Shown in pieces: positions 52,657 to 62,816 of a stretch of 64,000 bases of DNA. The DNA lies in assembly GCF_008329525.1 (NCBI RefSeq), contig NZ_NPKQ01000002.1:372001-436000 (forward strand), read 5' to 3'. Position 1 is the first letter of the stretch. Each line of letters begins with the position of its first letter. The notes beneath the pieces were generated by a model. That model saw only the letters and a program-made list of their open reading frames with translations. It was not told the DNA's origin and searched no databases. Position numbers and translations under genes: made by a program. This DNA is from Tardiphaga sp. P9-11 (GTDB lineage Bacteria > Pseudomonadota > Alphaproteobacteria > Rhizobiales > Xanthobacteraceae).

Positions 52657-53937
52657 ATGACTGCAACGCGCGATAAATTCGGCCGACCGATTGTTGTCGT
52701 CACCGGCATGGGTGTTGCGACATCGCTTGGTGCCGGCAAGGAAGATAATTGGGCAAAGCTCACCGCCGGCGAATCCGGCATCCGCACCATCACGCGCTTT
52801 CCCGTCGACGGCATGAAGACCACGATGGCAGGCACGATCGATTTCGTGCCGGTCGAGCCGTTCTCCTCCACTGATCTCTCCGAGAAACTCGGCGAGATGG
52901 TCACCGAGGAAGCGATTGCGCAGGCCAATATCGGCAGCAAGGGCGACTTCCCTGGCCCGCTGTTCCTCGCCGTTGCTCCTGTTGAGGTCGAGTGGCCGCA
53001 GCGTCAGCTCATCGCAAAGGCTGCGGGCGCCAATAGCGACATCAATTACGACACGCTGCTCCGCGTCGCCGGCGGCGGCCAGTTCGTTCAGTATCATCGC
53101 CGCTTCCTGTTCGGCTCTGTCGCCGATCATCTCGCCGACACCTTCGGCACCAAGGGCTCGCCGATCTCGCTGTCGACCGCCTGCGCCTCTGGCGCGACTG
53201 CGATCCAGCTCGGCGTCGAAGCGATCCGCCGCGGCGAAGCCGATGCGGCGCTGTGCGTCGCCACCGACGGTTCGGTAAACCCGGAAGCACTCATTCGCTT
53301 CTCCCTGCTCTCGGCGCTCTCAACCCATAACGATCCGCCTGAGAAGGCCGTCCGTCCATTCGCCAAGAACCGCGATGGTTTCGTGATGGCCGAAGGCGCT
53401 GGCGCGCTAGTGCTGGAAAGCCTGGAAGCCGCCACTGCGCGTGGCGCGAAGATCCTTGGCATCGTCGCCGGCTGCGGCGAACTCGCGGATTCCTTCCACC
53501 GCACCCGCTCCAGCCCGGACGGCAAGCCCATCATCGGCTGCGTGAACAACGCGCTGGTGGATGCCGGCCTGACGTCGGACCAGATCGACTACATCAACGC
53601 CCACGGCACCGGCACGCCGGAAAACGACAAGATGGAGTATCTCGGCATCTCCAGCGTATTCGGCGAGCGCGCAAAGGAGATCCCGGTCTCGTCGAACAAG
53701 TCCATGGTCGGCCATACTCTCTCCGCCGCGGGCGCCGTCGAAGCAGTGTTCTCGCTGCTAACGCTGGCGCATCAGCGGATTCCCCCGACCATCAATTACG
53801 ATGTGCCCGATCCAGCCATTCCGTTCGACGTGGTTCCCAATACCGCCCGGGATGCACGTGTGACCGCCGTGATGTCGAATTCCTTCGGCTTTGGCGGCCA
53901 GAATGCCTCGCTGATCCTCACCGGCGAGCCCGTTTAG
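52657..53937 (+). CDS. fabF1XL: 3-oxoacyl-ACP synthase for very-long-chain fatty acid (fabF1XL)
   Basis: A 426-residue condensing enzyme with a complete Cys-His-His triad: C176 (STACASGATA), H316 (NAHGTGTPEND) and H353 (SMVGHTLSAAGA). It elongates acyl-AcpXL with malonyl units. It begins 27 bases after the Cys-free paralogue, so the two can assemble as a heterodimer. An insertion around residues 95-150 (NIGSKGDFPG to YHRRFLFG) distinguishes it from housekeeping FabF. Confidence 0.95.
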   Translation: MTATRDKFGRPIVVVTGMGVATSLGAGKEDNWAKLTAGESGIRTITRFPVDGMKTTMAGTIDFVPVEPFSSTDLSEKLGEMVTEEAIAQANIGSKGDFPGPLFLAVAPVEVEWPQRQLIAKAAGANSDINYDTLLRVAGGGQFVQYHRRFLFGSVADHLADTFGTKGSPISLSTACASGATAIQLGVEAIRRGEADAALCVATDGSVNPEALIRFSLLSALSTHNDPPEKAVRPFAKNRDGFVMAEGAGALVLESLEAATARGAKILGIVAGCGELADSFHRTRSSPDGKPIIGCVNNALVDAGLTSDQIDYINAHGTGTPENDKMEYLGISSVFGERAKEIPVSSNKSMVGHTLSAAGAVEAVFSLLTLAHQRIPPTINYDVPDPAIPFDVVPNTARDARVTAVMSNSFGFGGQNASLILTGEPV

Positions 53938-54040
53938 GGCTCTCTGGCCTCTGGGCGGCCCCCTCTCCGGTTGACGTCATGGCGTGAACCGGCGATACGC
54001 AGGCATCCGAAATCAACCTTTCTTGCCGGAGACGCGGTTC

Positions 54041-55063
54041 ATGCGTGCGCTCAATCTTGTTGCTGATCGTGAGCTCGTCGTCGTCGACGTGCCGCCGCCC
54101 CCGCCGCCCGCTGCCGGCGAAGTACAAATCCGCGTCAAGGCTGTCGGCCTGAACCATATCGACGTCTGGGGCTTCCGCGGCATGGCCTTCGCCAAGCGCA
54201 AGCTGCCGCTGTCGATTGGCGCAGAAGCTTCGGGCGAAATCGCTGCCGTTGGCGAAGGCGTTACCAACCTGAAGCCCGGCCAGAAGGTCGTGATGTATGG
54301 CGCACTGACCTGCGGTCATTGCAAGGCCTGTCAGGAAGGCCGCGACAATTTCTGTGAGAATGTCGGCGGCCTCTATGGCTTCCACATCGATGGCTTCTCA
54401 CGCGAACTGATGAACATGCCGGCACGGCTCGTGATCCCCGTCCCTGACGGCATCAGCTTCCGCGATGCCGCGTGTGCGCCGATCGCGTTCTCGACCGTCC
54501 AGCACATGCTGTTCGACAATGCCAAGCTGCAGCCGGGCGAGACCATTCTCGTTCACGCTGGCGGCTCTGGCATCGGTACCGTCGCGATCAAGATGGCGAA
54601 GAAGATTGGCTGCACCGTCATCACCACCGTGGGCGACGACAGCAAGATCGAAGGCGTCAAGGCGCTCGGCGCCGACCACGTCATCAACTATCGCAAGGAT
54701 CGCTTCGAAGGCGAGACCCGCAAGATCACCAAGAAGAAGGGCGTCGATGTCGTGTTCGAACACGTCGGCGCTGACACCTTCAACGGTTCGCTGCTGGTCA
54801 TGAAGCGCGGCGGCCGCCTGGTCACCTGCGGCTCGACCTCGGGTCCCACAACCACCATCAACCTGATGCAGCTGTTCCAGCAGCAGTACCGCATCTTCGG
54901 TTCGTTCGGCGCCACCATGAAGAACATCAGTGAGAGCCTCGACAAGATGGCCGACGGCATGCTGCCGGTGATCGATACCGAAGTACCGATCAGCGACGTC
55001 GAGACCGCACTGAAGCGGATGGAAACCCGCCAGGTGTTCGGCAAGATCATCGTTCACTTCTGA
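54041..55063 (+). CDS. Zinc-binding alcohol dehydrogenase-like enzyme of the acpXL cluster
   Basis: A 340-residue medium-chain dehydrogenase/reductase. The structural zinc site is intact (CGHCKACQEGRDNFC; C91, C94, C97, C105), and the nucleotide fold is LVHAGGSGIGTVAIK. The catalytic zinc Cys usually in the GxCHTD motif is replaced: KAVGLNHIDVWG has Asn at that place, so it may be an enoyl-type reductase or quinone-reductase-like. In Rhizobium the equivalent cluster gene is thought to act in very-long-chain fatty acid synthesis, possibly as enoyl reductase. GGAG precedes the ATG at 54041. It shares one base with the next gene. Confidence 0.9.
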   Translation: MRALNLVADRELVVVDVPPPPPPAAGEVQIRVKAVGLNHIDVWGFRGMAFAKRKLPLSIGAEASGEIAAVGEGVTNLKPGQKVVMYGALTCGHCKACQEGRDNFCENVGGLYGFHIDGFSRELMNMPARLVIPVPDGISFRDAACAPIAFSTVQHMLFDNAKLQPGETILVHAGGSGIGTVAIKMAKKIGCTVITTVGDDSKIEGVKALGADHVINYRKDRFEGETRKITKKKGVDVVFEHVGADTFNGSLLVMKRGGRLVTCGSTSGPTTTINLMQLFQQQYRIFGSFGATMKNISESLDKMADGMLPVIDTEVPISDVETALKRMETRQVFGKIIVHF

Positions 55064-55998
55064 TGCTCCGCCTGCTGCTTCGCACCAAGGCCCGCATTCG
55101 CGATGCCCTGAAGCCAGCAGGCGACGCCGCCGTCGGTGCGCTGACGATCGCCATCTTGCGCACCACGCGCTATTTCGATCCGGTCAAGACCGCCAACCGG
55201 TTCGGCAAGATCACGCAGCGCATCGGGCCGCTGTTTCGCGAAGACAAGATCGGTCGCGCCAATCTCACAGCTGCCTTCCCCGAGAAGTCACCGGAAGAGA
55301 TCGAGAAGATTCTCGCCGGTGTCTGGGACAATATGGGCCGCGTCGGTGCGGAGTTCGCGCATCTCGACCAGATCTGGGATTACGACCCGGCACATCCGAC
55401 CAAGCCCAGCAATGTCGAATTCTCGGCGCGGACGGCGGAAATTTTCGATCAGCTGCGCGATGACGGCAGGCCGGCGCTGATTTTCGCGAGCCATCTCGGC
55501 AATTGGGAAATTCCAGCACTTGCAGCCGTTGCTCACGGCCTCGACGCAGCCGTGTTGTACCGCCGGCCGAACAGTGCCGCTGCTGACCGCGCCATCCATC
55601 AGACGCGCGCGATCAATATGGGTAACCTCATTCCGGCCAGCCATGACGCGCCGCTCAAGCTCGCGCATGCACTGAATGAGGGCAAGCACGTCGCCATGCT
55701 GGTGGATCAATGGTTCACCAATGGCGTTCCGGTGGATTTCTTCGGTCGCAAGACCAATGCCAATCCGATGCTGGCGCGGCTGCTGCGCCAGGTGGATTGC
55801 CCGATCCATGGCGTTCGTATCATCCGCCTGCCCCATCATCGTTTCCGGATCGAGGTCTCCGAAGAGGTGAAACCGGTGCGCGATCCCAACGGCAAGGTCG
55901 ACGTTCAGGGCACCATGCAGGCGGTGACGTCGGTGCTGGAAGGCTGGATCCGGGAATATCCCGAGCAGTGGCTGTGGCTGCACCGCAGGTGGCGGTAG
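55063..55998 (+). CDS. lpxXL: Lipid A very-long-chain acyltransferase LpxXL
   Basis: A 311-residue LpxL/HtrB-family acyltransferase. The catalytic HX4E is H144-E149 in FASHLGNWEIP; further conserved segments are VAMLVDQWFTNGVPVDFFGR and NPMLARLL. It transfers the very-long-chain fatty acid from AcpXL onto lipid A at the inner membrane. The ATG overlaps the preceding stop by one base (TGATG), giving tight coupling to the elongation genes. It ends 3 bases before the stop of a gene on the opposite strand. Confidence 0.95.
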   Translation: MLRLLLRTKARIRDALKPAGDAAVGALTIAILRTTRYFDPVKTANRFGKITQRIGPLFREDKIGRANLTAAFPEKSPEEIEKILAGVWDNMGRVGAEFAHLDQIWDYDPAHPTKPSNVEFSARTAEIFDQLRDDGRPALIFASHLGNWEIPALAAVAHGLDAAVLYRRPNSAAADRAIHQTRAINMGNLIPASHDAPLKLAHALNEGKHVAMLVDQWFTNGVPVDFFGRKTNANPMLARLLRQVDCPIHGVRIIRLPHHRFRIEVSEEVKPVRDPNGKVDVQGTMQAVTSVLEGWIREYPEQWLWLHRRWR

Positions 55999-56001
55999 CG
56001 C

Positions 56002-57102
56002 TCAGCGCCCCGTCTTCACCTTTGTCCAGAGCCGGTTGATCACGCGCTGCGTGGCAGGATCACGTGCGGTGATGACGAAGAGTTTCTGCAGCATCGCGTC
56101 ATCCGGGTAGATCGTCTTGTCGTTCAGGATTTTCGGATCGACCAGCTTCTGGCTGGCGAGATTGCCGTTGGCGTAACCAAGGAAATCCGAGTTCTTCGCT
56201 GCAACATCCGGCCGGTAGAGATAGTTGATCAGCTCATAGGCCTCAACGACGTTCTTCGCATCGGCTGGGATCGCCAGATTGTCGAAGAACATCTGGGCAC
56301 CCTCTTTCGGCACCGCATAGCCGATCTCGACGCCGTTCTTCGCTTCATCCGCCCGCGCACGCGCCTGGATGATGTCGCCGGACCAGCCGACCACGAGACA
56401 GATCTCGCCAGTCGCCAATGCACTCAAATACTCGGATGAGTGAAACTTGCGGACATTGCCTCTGATCTTGCCGACGAGATCGGCGGCCTTTTCGAGGTCC
56501 GGCTGCTTGGTGGAATTGGGATCGAGGCCCAGCGCATTCAGCGCCGCCGGCAGGATGTCATCGGCGGAGTCCAGCATGTGGATTCCGCAATCCTTGAACT
56601 TCGCGAGGTTCTCCGGCTTGAAGATGATATCCCAGCTATCGATCTTCGTGTCGGGTCCAAGAATCTTCGCGACCTGCTTGACGTTGTAGCCAATGCCGGT
56701 GGTGCCCCACATATAGTTCGCAGCAAACTGATTGCCGGGGTCGTAGATCGCGAGGCGTTTTGTGACTTCCGGCCAGGCATTGGCAAGGTTCGGGAGTTTC
56801 GCCTTGTCCAGCTTCTGGAACACTTTTGCGGTGATCTGGCGCTGCAGGAAATAAGCCGTCGGCACCACCACGTCGTAACCGGATTTGCCGGCCAGCAGAC
56901 GCGTCTCCAGCGTCTCATTGGCATCGAAGGTGTCGTAAACGACCTTGATGCCGGTCTCCCTGGTGAACGCCTCCAGCACACCGGGCGCCATGTAGTTCGA
57001 CCAGTTATAGAAATTAACGACGCGTTCCTGCGCATGTGCGGGCAAGGACCACAGCAGTGCCATTCCGACGACCCACGCGCGCCCGTGGCTGCCCATGCGC
57101 AT
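56002..57102 (-). CDS. Polyamine ABC transporter substrate-binding protein (PotF/PotD family)
   Basis: A 366-residue periplasmic binding protein. The signal peptide ends near SLPAHA-QERVV. The polyamine-type family motif VVNFYNWSNYMAPGVLEAFT follows, and IDSWDIIFKPENLAKFKDCG and CLVVGWSGDI are typical of PotF-like proteins. It would bind putrescine or spermidine. The permease and ATPase genes are absent, so it is an orphan. ATG at 57102 is used; TTG at 57105 and ATG at 57096 are alternatives. It is 9 bases after the aminotransferase stop. Confidence 0.9.
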   Translation of the reverse strand: MRMGSHGRAWVVGMALLWSLPAHAQERVVNFYNWSNYMAPGVLEAFTRETGIKVVYDTFDANETLETRLLAGKSGYDVVVPTAYFLQRQITAKVFQKLDKAKLPNLANAWPEVTKRLAIYDPGNQFAANYMWGTTGIGYNVKQVAKILGPDTKIDSWDIIFKPENLAKFKDCGIHMLDSADDILPAALNALGLDPNSTKQPDLEKAADLVGKIRGNVRKFHSSEYLSALATGEICLVVGWSGDIIQARARADEAKNGVEIGYAVPKEGAQMFFDNLAIPADAKNVVEAYELINYLYRPDVAAKNSDFLGYANGNLASQKLVDPKILNDKTIYPDDAMLQKLFVITARDPATQRVINRLWTKVKTGR

Positions 57103-57111
57103 CAACTTCCC

Positions 57112-58266
57112 CTAGCGGCGGTGAACGGCGTCGTGCAGACGCTCCAGCGCGGTATCGAGCGTCGCGTCATTCTTCGCAAAACAGAACCGCACTACCGACG
57201 TCACCTTGTCCTGCTCATAGAACGCTGAGACAGGAATCGCCGCGACCTTGTAGTCGTAGACGAGACGTCGGCAAAACTCCTCGTCGGTCTCGTTCAACCC
57301 GAGCGGCGACAGATCGACAGTGAGGAAATACGTGCCCTGCGACTTGATGACGGGAAAGCCTATGCTCTCCAGACCAGCCGCCAAACGATCGCGACTGCGC
57401 GCGAGATCGGCGCGCATCTGCTTGAAGTAATCGTCGGACTTGCCGAGACCATAGGCGACCGCAACCTGCAGGTTCGGCGCGGTCGTGAAGGTCAGGAACT
57501 GATGCACCTTGGCGCAGACGCGCAGCAGATGCGGCGGGGCGCAGACAAAGCCGATCTTCCAGCCGGTCAGCGAAAAGATCTTGCCGGCCGAGCCGACCTT
57601 GATGGTGCGGTCGCGCATGCCGGGAATGGTGATCAGCGGGATATGATCGTGCCCATCGAAGGTCACGTGTTCCCACACTTCATCGCAGATCGCGATCGTA
57701 TCGAATTCCTGGCAGAACTTCGCCAGCAGTTCGAGGTCCTCGCGCGGCGACACCACCGCCGCCGGGTTGAGCGGGCTGTTGAACAGCACAGCCTTGGTCT
57801 TGTGATTGAAGACCGCGCGCAAATCTTCTTCCGTGAGACGCCAGTGCGGTGGCTTCAGGCTGACCAGACGCGGAATGCCGCCGGCCTGGCGGATGATCGG
57901 CAGATAAGAGTCGTAGACCGGCTGGAAGCACACGACTTCATCGCCGGGCTCGACCACCGCGAGGATCGACGAGGTCAGCGCCTCGGTGCCGCCGGAGGTC
58001 ACCATTACCTCGGTCATCGGATCGAGCGTGAGCTTGTGCCAGTGCTGGTAATGCGTGGCGATTGCCTGACGCAGTTCCGGGATACCCATCATCGACGGAT
58101 ACTGGTTATAGCCGTGCAGCGTCGCGTCCGCGGCCGCCTGACGGATATCATCGGGACCGGGATGATCGGGAAAGCCCTGCCCGAGATTGATGGCGTTATG
58201 GTCGCGCGCAAGCTGCGACATCGCCTCGAACACCGTGACGGGCAGCTCGGAGAAGATCTTGTTCAT
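57112..58266 (-). CDS. PLP-dependent class I/II aminotransferase
   Basis: A 384-residue fold-type I aminotransferase. The Schiff-base Lys is K229 (VGSAGKIFSLTGWKIG), the PLP-phosphate Ser/Gly region is TSGGTEALTSS, and NSPLNPAAV and AICDEVWEH are typical. It resembles the YbdL/kynurenine-glutamine transaminase K group, which accepts methionine and aromatic amino acids. The ATG at 58266 gives MNKIFSELPVTVFEAMSQLA. It lies 7 bases after the rhodanese gene; the connection between the two is not obvious. Confidence 0.92.
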   Translation of the reverse strand: MNKIFSELPVTVFEAMSQLARDHNAINLGQGFPDHPGPDDIRQAAADATLHGYNQYPSMMGIPELRQAIATHYQHWHKLTLDPMTEVMVTSGGTEALTSSILAVVEPGDEVVCFQPVYDSYLPIIRQAGGIPRLVSLKPPHWRLTEEDLRAVFNHKTKAVLFNSPLNPAAVVSPREDLELLAKFCQEFDTIAICDEVWEHVTFDGHDHIPLITIPGMRDRTIKVGSAGKIFSLTGWKIGFVCAPPHLLRVCAKVHQFLTFTTAPNLQVAVAYGLGKSDDYFKQMRADLARSRDRLAAGLESIGFPVIKSQGTYFLTVDLSPLGLNETDEEFCRRLVYDYKVAAIPVSAFYEQDKVTSVVRFCFAKNDATLDTALERLHDAVHRR

Positions 58267-58273
58267 CGAGTGA

Positions 58274-58606
58274 TCAGCCAGCCTTGCTCGGCAGGCCCGC
58301 AGCTTTCCAGCCGAGCATCCCGCCGGCGAGATGCTTGTCGTAGGCAAATCCATCGGCCTGGGCGGCCAGCGAGGCAGTCACCGAGCGCTTGCCGGAGCGG
58401 CAGGCAAATACGATCTGCTTACCTGCGGGATCGGGCAGATCGGCGCTGTCGAAGGTCGAGAGCGGCACGACGACAGCATCCGGATAGGCTTCGACCGCGA
58501 CCTCGTTGGGCTCGCGCACATCAACCAGCAGATACTTGCCGTCGGCGATCCCCTTGGAGACTTCTTCGGGCGTCAAATCGTGAACGGTATGAGCTTCGCC
58601 TGCCAC
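58274..58606 (-). CDS. Rhodanese-domain sulfurtransferase-like protein (GTG start)
   Basis: A 110-residue single-domain rhodanese. The active-site loop is FACRSGKRSVTAS with C69. The conserved Asp and Arg of LLVDVREPNEVAVE mark the N-terminal half. The start is GTG at 58606, preceded by AGGAGG five bases away. It may transfer sulfane sulfur to a thiol acceptor. It heads a short operon with the aminotransferase and the PotF-like protein. Confidence 0.9.
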   Translation of the reverse strand: MAGEAHTVHDLTPEEVSKGIADGKYLLVDVREPNEVAVEAYPDAVVVPLSTFDSADLPDPAGKQIVFACRSGKRSVTASLAAQADGFAYDKHLAGGMLGWKAAGLPSKAG

Positions 58607-58717
58607 TACAACCTCCTGGCGCCCCGGTGCGGAGCGAATACGACGGGGCCGAGATACCCCGATTTTTCGGGCGCCAAACTCGCCTCTGCCGCGGCGAAAA
58701 TCAAGCGTTACAGGGGT

Positions 58718-60640
58718 CTAAATCGTGACTTGCGTCCCCACCTCGACCACGCGCCCTGTGGGGATCTGGAAATAGTCGGTGGCATCATTGGCGGTGCGGC
58801 TCAGCCCGATGAATAGATGGTCCTGCCAGCGCGGCATGCCGGAATGTGCGGCCGGCTTCAGCGCCCGCCGTGACAGGAAGAACGACGTCGACATGATGTC
58901 GAACTGCCAGCCGGTCTTGCGCGCTATCGCCAGGGATTTAGGCACATTCGGCGATTCCATGAAGCCGAAGCGCAGCGTCACTTTCGAGAAGGTAGCGCTG
59001 ATCTCTTCCATGCGCACGCGTTCGCTCGGATCGATGCGCGGCGTCGGTGCGGTTTCGATGGTGAGAATAACGTTCTTCTCGTGAAGCACTTTGTAGTGTT
59101 TCAGACTATGCATCAGCGCCGTCGGCGCAGAGTCGGGATCGCTGGTGAGAAACACTGCTGTTCCGGCGACGCGTTGCGGCGGACGCTTCTCCAGCATGGC
59201 CACGAGATCGGCCAGCGGAAACTCCAGCTTGCGCGACTTCTCGAACAGCAGGCGGCTGCCGCGCCGCCACGTATACATCAGCAGGATAATCACGCCGCCC
59301 ATCGCCAGCGGCACCCAGCCGCCGTCGAACACCTTCAGGAGGTTCGCGGTGAGGAAGGTGACGTCGATCACCAGAAATGGCACAATCAGCGCTGCAGCCG
59401 CGATCGGCGACCACTTCCAGCCGCGCCAGATCACCACAAAGCCCATCATCGCAGTGACGACCATGGTGCCGGTGACAGAGATGCCATATGCCGAGGCCAG
59501 CGAGCTCGACGACTTGAACAGCACGACAAGCACGATCACTGCGATGAACAGCAGCATGTTGACGCGCGGAATGTAGATCTGGCCGGAATGCGACTCCGAT
59601 GTGTGCCGGATTTCGAAACGTGGCAACAGGCCAAGCTGAATTGCCTGCTGGGTCAGCGAATAGGCGCCTGTGATCACTGCTTGGCTCGCGATCACGGTAG
59701 CAGTCGCCGCGAGGATCACCATGGGGATCAGCGCCCAGTCGGGAAACATGAGATAGAACGGATTTTCCAGCGCGGTGGGATCGCGCATCACCAGCGCAGC
59801 CTGTCCGAAATAGTTGATGGCCAGTGACGGCAGCACGAGAAACAGCCACGCCAGCTGGATCGGCTTCTTGCCGAAATGGCCCAAGTCAGCATAGAGCGCT
59901 TCGGCACCGGTTACAGCGAGAAAAACTGCGCCCAAGGTAACGAAGGCGATGATGCCGTGATGGAACATGAAGTAGATCGCATGCACGGGATTAAGGGCCG
60001 CAAGCACTTCAGGATGCTTCATGATCTGCGGAATGGCCGCTACCGCGATCACGATGAACCACAGGCACATGATCGGTCCGAAGAACGTCGCGACCTTCGC
60101 GGTGCCACGCGATTGCACGGCGAAAAGCGCCACCAGGATCACGATGGTGATCGGTACAACATAGGGATCGAAGGCGGTGGTGACGAGCTTGACGCCCTCG
60201 ATGGCCGAGAGCACGGACAGCGCCGGCGTGATCACGGCATCGCCATAGAACAGCGCCGCGGCAATGATGCCGAGCATCACCACCACCGTCCCGCTCGATC
60301 CGATCGCCCGTTGGGCCAGCGCCATTAGGGCCAACGGGCCGCCCTCGCCGTTGTTGTCGGCGCGCAGCAGCAGCACGACATATTTGAGCGTCACCACGAT
60401 GATCAGGGCCCATAGGATCAGCGACAGAACGCCAAGGATCGCTTCATTGTCCACGCCTGGCGCCTTGTGGCCCCCGGCCGCGACCAGCGCCTCACGGAGT
60501 GCGTAAAGCGGGCTGGTGCCGATGTCGCCATAGACGACCCCGATACTGCCCATGACGAGCGAGCCAAAGCTGGCCGTCGAATGCCCATGGGTAGGGTCCG
60601 CCGGGGACGTCGCGGCGGGAGATGCGCTATCGATGGTCAT
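58718..60640 (-). CDS. kup: Kup-type potassium transporter (copy 1)
   Basis: A 640-residue KUP/HAK potassium:proton symporter with about 12 helices. Recognisable are [54 protein letters not shown] and [14 protein letters not shown]-terminal cytosolic domain ends [23 protein letters not shown]. The start at 60640 ([12 protein letters not shown]) is chosen; the longer frame upstream is not conserved. A second, similar kup gene lies upstream in tandem, and the last 23 residues are identical between the two. Confidence 0.95.
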   Translation of the reverse strand: MTIDSASPAATSPADPTHGHSTASFGSLVMGSIGVVYGDIGTSPLYALREALVAAGGHKAPGVDNEAILGVLSLILWALIIVVTLKYVVLLLRADNNGEGGPLALMALAQRAIGSSGTVVVMLGIIAAALFYGDAVITPALSVLSAIEGVKLVTTAFDPYVVPITIVILVALFAVQSRGTAKVATFFGPIMCLWFIVIAVAAIPQIMKHPEVLAALNPVHAIYFMFHHGIIAFVTLGAVFLAVTGAEALYADLGHFGKKPIQLAWLFLVLPSLAINYFGQAALVMRDPTALENPFYLMFPDWALIPMVILAATATVIASQAVITGAYSLTQQAIQLGLLPRFEIRHTSESHSGQIYIPRVNMLLFIAVIVLVVLFKSSSSLASAYGISVTGTMVVTAMMGFVVIWRGWKWSPIAAAALIVPFLVIDVTFLTANLLKVFDGGWVPLAMGGVIILLMYTWRRGSRLLFEKSRKLEFPLADLVAMLEKRPPQRVAGTAVFLTSDPDSAPTALMHSLKHYKVLHEKNVILTIETAPTPRIDPSERVRMEEISATFSKVTLRFGFMESPNVPKSLAIARKTGWQFDIMSTSFFLSRRALKPAAHSGMPRWQDHLFIGLSRTANDATDYFQIPTGRVVEVGTQVTI

Positions 60641-60764
60641 GGAAACGGCCTCGAAGACTTCTGAATCGCAGATCTCTGAACAGCGGGGCAGCGAGGCCGT
60701 TGCCGGCCCCGATGATCGCACCCGTTATAGCGCAAATCCGGGAACCGGACATAACAAAAGGTGT

Positions 60765-62666
60765 TTAGATCGTCACCTGAGTACCGACCTCCACCACACG
60801 TCCGGTGGGAATCTGGAAATAGTCGGTGGCATCGTTTGCCGAGCGGCTGAGCGCGATGAACAGATGGTCCTGCCATAGCGGCATCCCTGATTGCGCCGAC
60901 GGCTTCAGCGAACGCCGCGACACGAAGAACGACGTTGCCATGATGTCGAACTGCCAGCCGAGTTTTCGCGCGACGACCAGTGCCTTCGGCACGTTCGGCG
61001 ATTCCATGAAGCCAAAACGCAGCTTCACCATCGAGAACTTGTCGCTGATGTTCTCCATGCGAACGCGTTCAGCGAGATCGACCTTCGGCGTCTGCGCAGT
61101 CTCGATAGTCAGGATCACATTGTGTTCGTGCAAAACCTTGTTGTGCTTCAGATTATGCAGCAGCGCCGTCGGCACGAATTCGGGATCGCTGGTGAGAAAC
61201 ACCGCGGTCCCCTTCACGACATGCGGTGGACGCTTTTCGAGGCTCTTGATGAGATCGCGAAGCGGCACTTCGGTGCGACGTGTCTTGGTGATGAGGATCG
61301 CAGCACCACGGCGCCAGGTCCAGATCACGCCGGCCATCAGTACACCGAACAGCAGCGGCACCCAGGCGCCTTCCAGCAGCTTCAGGAGATTGGCGCTCAG
61401 GAAGGTCAAATCGACGAACACCAGCGGCGCGATGAGGGCTGCGGCGGTCGCGGCTTTCCAGTTCCACAGCTTCCAGATCACCACGAAGCCCATAATGCCA
61501 TCGGCGACCATGGTGGTGGAGACGGCGATGCCATAGGCAGACGCAAGACCGCTCGACGACTTGAACAGCAGCACCAGCAGCAGCACGCCGATCAGCAGCA
61601 GACGATTGACCCGAGGCAAATAGATCTGGCCGGCATGGGTCTCGGAGGTGAAGCGCACTTCGAAGCGGGGCAACAGACCAAGCTGCACCGCCTGACGCAC
61701 CAGCGAATACGCGCCGGTGATCACCGCCTGGCTCGCAATCACGGTGGCAGCCGTCGCCAGTGCAATCAGCGGCAACAGCATCGATTCCGGTGCCATCCGA
61801 TAGAACGGATTTTCGATCGCAGCCGGGTTCGACAGTACGAGCGCGCCCTGCCCGAAATAATTGATCAAGAGCGCCGGCAGTACGAAGAAAAACCAGCCGT
61901 ACTGAATTGGCCTGCGGCCGAAATGGCCAAGATCCGCATAGAGCGCCTCGCCCCCGGTCACGGCGAGGAAGACCGCGCCCAGGGTCACCAGACCGATGGT
62001 GCCGTGGGTCAGCATAAACTGCACGGCGTAGTATGGGTTGATCGCTTTCAGCACCGTCGGATCATCGAAGATGTGCGAGGCGCCCATCAGCGCGAGCGCC
62101 GTAAACCAGACGATCATCACCGGACCGAAGGCAGAGGCCACCTTTGCGGTGCCAATCCGCTGCACCGAGAACAGCACCACGAGAATTGCGACCGTGACCG
62201 GCACGACATAAGGTTCGAGCGCGGGTGCCTTGAGTTTAAGGCCTTCCACCGCCGAGAGCACCGAGATCGCCGGGGTGATCATGGAATCACCGATAAACAT
62301 CGAGGCGCCGATCACGCCCATCACCATCAGCGGCAAGCTTCGCCGACCCAAGGCACGCTGGCCGAGCGCCATCAGCGACAGCGTTCCGCCCTCGCCATTG
62401 TTGTCGGCGCGCAGCAGGAACAGCACATATTTGGCGGTGACAACGATGAACAGCGCCCACAGGATCAGCGAGAGCACGCCGAGCACGATGACAGGCGTCA
62501 CTGGCGCGCCATGCGTCGCGCCGTGTACCGCCTCGCGGAACGCGTAAAGCGGCGACGTTCCGATGTCGCCGAACACGACGCCGATACTGCCGACCGTGAG
62601 CGACCAGAAGCCGGTATGAGCCGGAGCTTCGATCGGTCCCTCGCCTGTTGTTTCCGTAACGGCCAT
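60765..62666 (-). CDS. kup: Kup-type potassium transporter (copy 2)
   Basis: A 633-residue KUP/HAK potassium symporter. It shares [54 protein letters not shown] and [13 protein letters not shown] with copy 1, plus an identical C-terminal tail. Differences in the N-terminal tail and parts of the membrane region suggest divergence after duplication, perhaps toward different affinity or pH range. The start at 62666 ([13 protein letters not shown]) is used; the frame extends further upstream. About 124 bases separate it from copy 1. Confidence 0.95.
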   Translation of the reverse strand: MAVTETTGEGPIEAPAHTGFWSLTVGSIGVVFGDIGTSPLYAFREAVHGATHGAPVTPVIVLGVLSLILWALFIVVTAKYVLFLLRADNNGEGGTLSLMALGQRALGRRSLPLMVMGVIGASMFIGDSMITPAISVLSAVEGLKLKAPALEPYVVPVTVAILVVLFSVQRIGTAKVASAFGPVMIVWFTALALMGASHIFDDPTVLKAINPYYAVQFMLTHGTIGLVTLGAVFLAVTGGEALYADLGHFGRRPIQYGWFFFVLPALLINYFGQGALVLSNPAAIENPFYRMAPESMLLPLIALATAATVIASQAVITGAYSLVRQAVQLGLLPRFEVRFTSETHAGQIYLPRVNRLLLIGVLLLVLLFKSSSGLASAYGIAVSTTMVADGIMGFVVIWKLWNWKAATAAALIAPLVFVDLTFLSANLLKLLEGAWVPLLFGVLMAGVIWTWRRGAAILITKTRRTEVPLRDLIKSLEKRPPHVVKGTAVFLTSDPEFVPTALLHNLKHNKVLHEHNVILTIETAQTPKVDLAERVRMENISDKFSMVKLRFGFMESPNVPKALVVARKLGWQFDIMATSFFVSRRSLKPSAQSGMPLWQDHLFIALSRSANDATDYFQIPTGRVVEVGTQVTI

Positions 62667-62816
62667 TCTGCTCGTGACGCCTCTGGACAATCCGGACCCG
62701 GCTATGGCGTGCCGGGCAATGCCAGTCAACCGGGACACTAGCCTATCCTGCCGCCGATCACGTATCCCGGACGCGGCAAAATCGAGGTGGAGCAGCGAAA
62801 AAAGGAATTGACTGTT

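Noticed and set aside
60891-62741. A 616-codon open frame on the plus strand
   Set aside because: It mirrors copy 2 of kup on the minus strand; its translation is His/Arg/Asp/Gln-rich with no domain, a usual shadow in GC-rich DNA.
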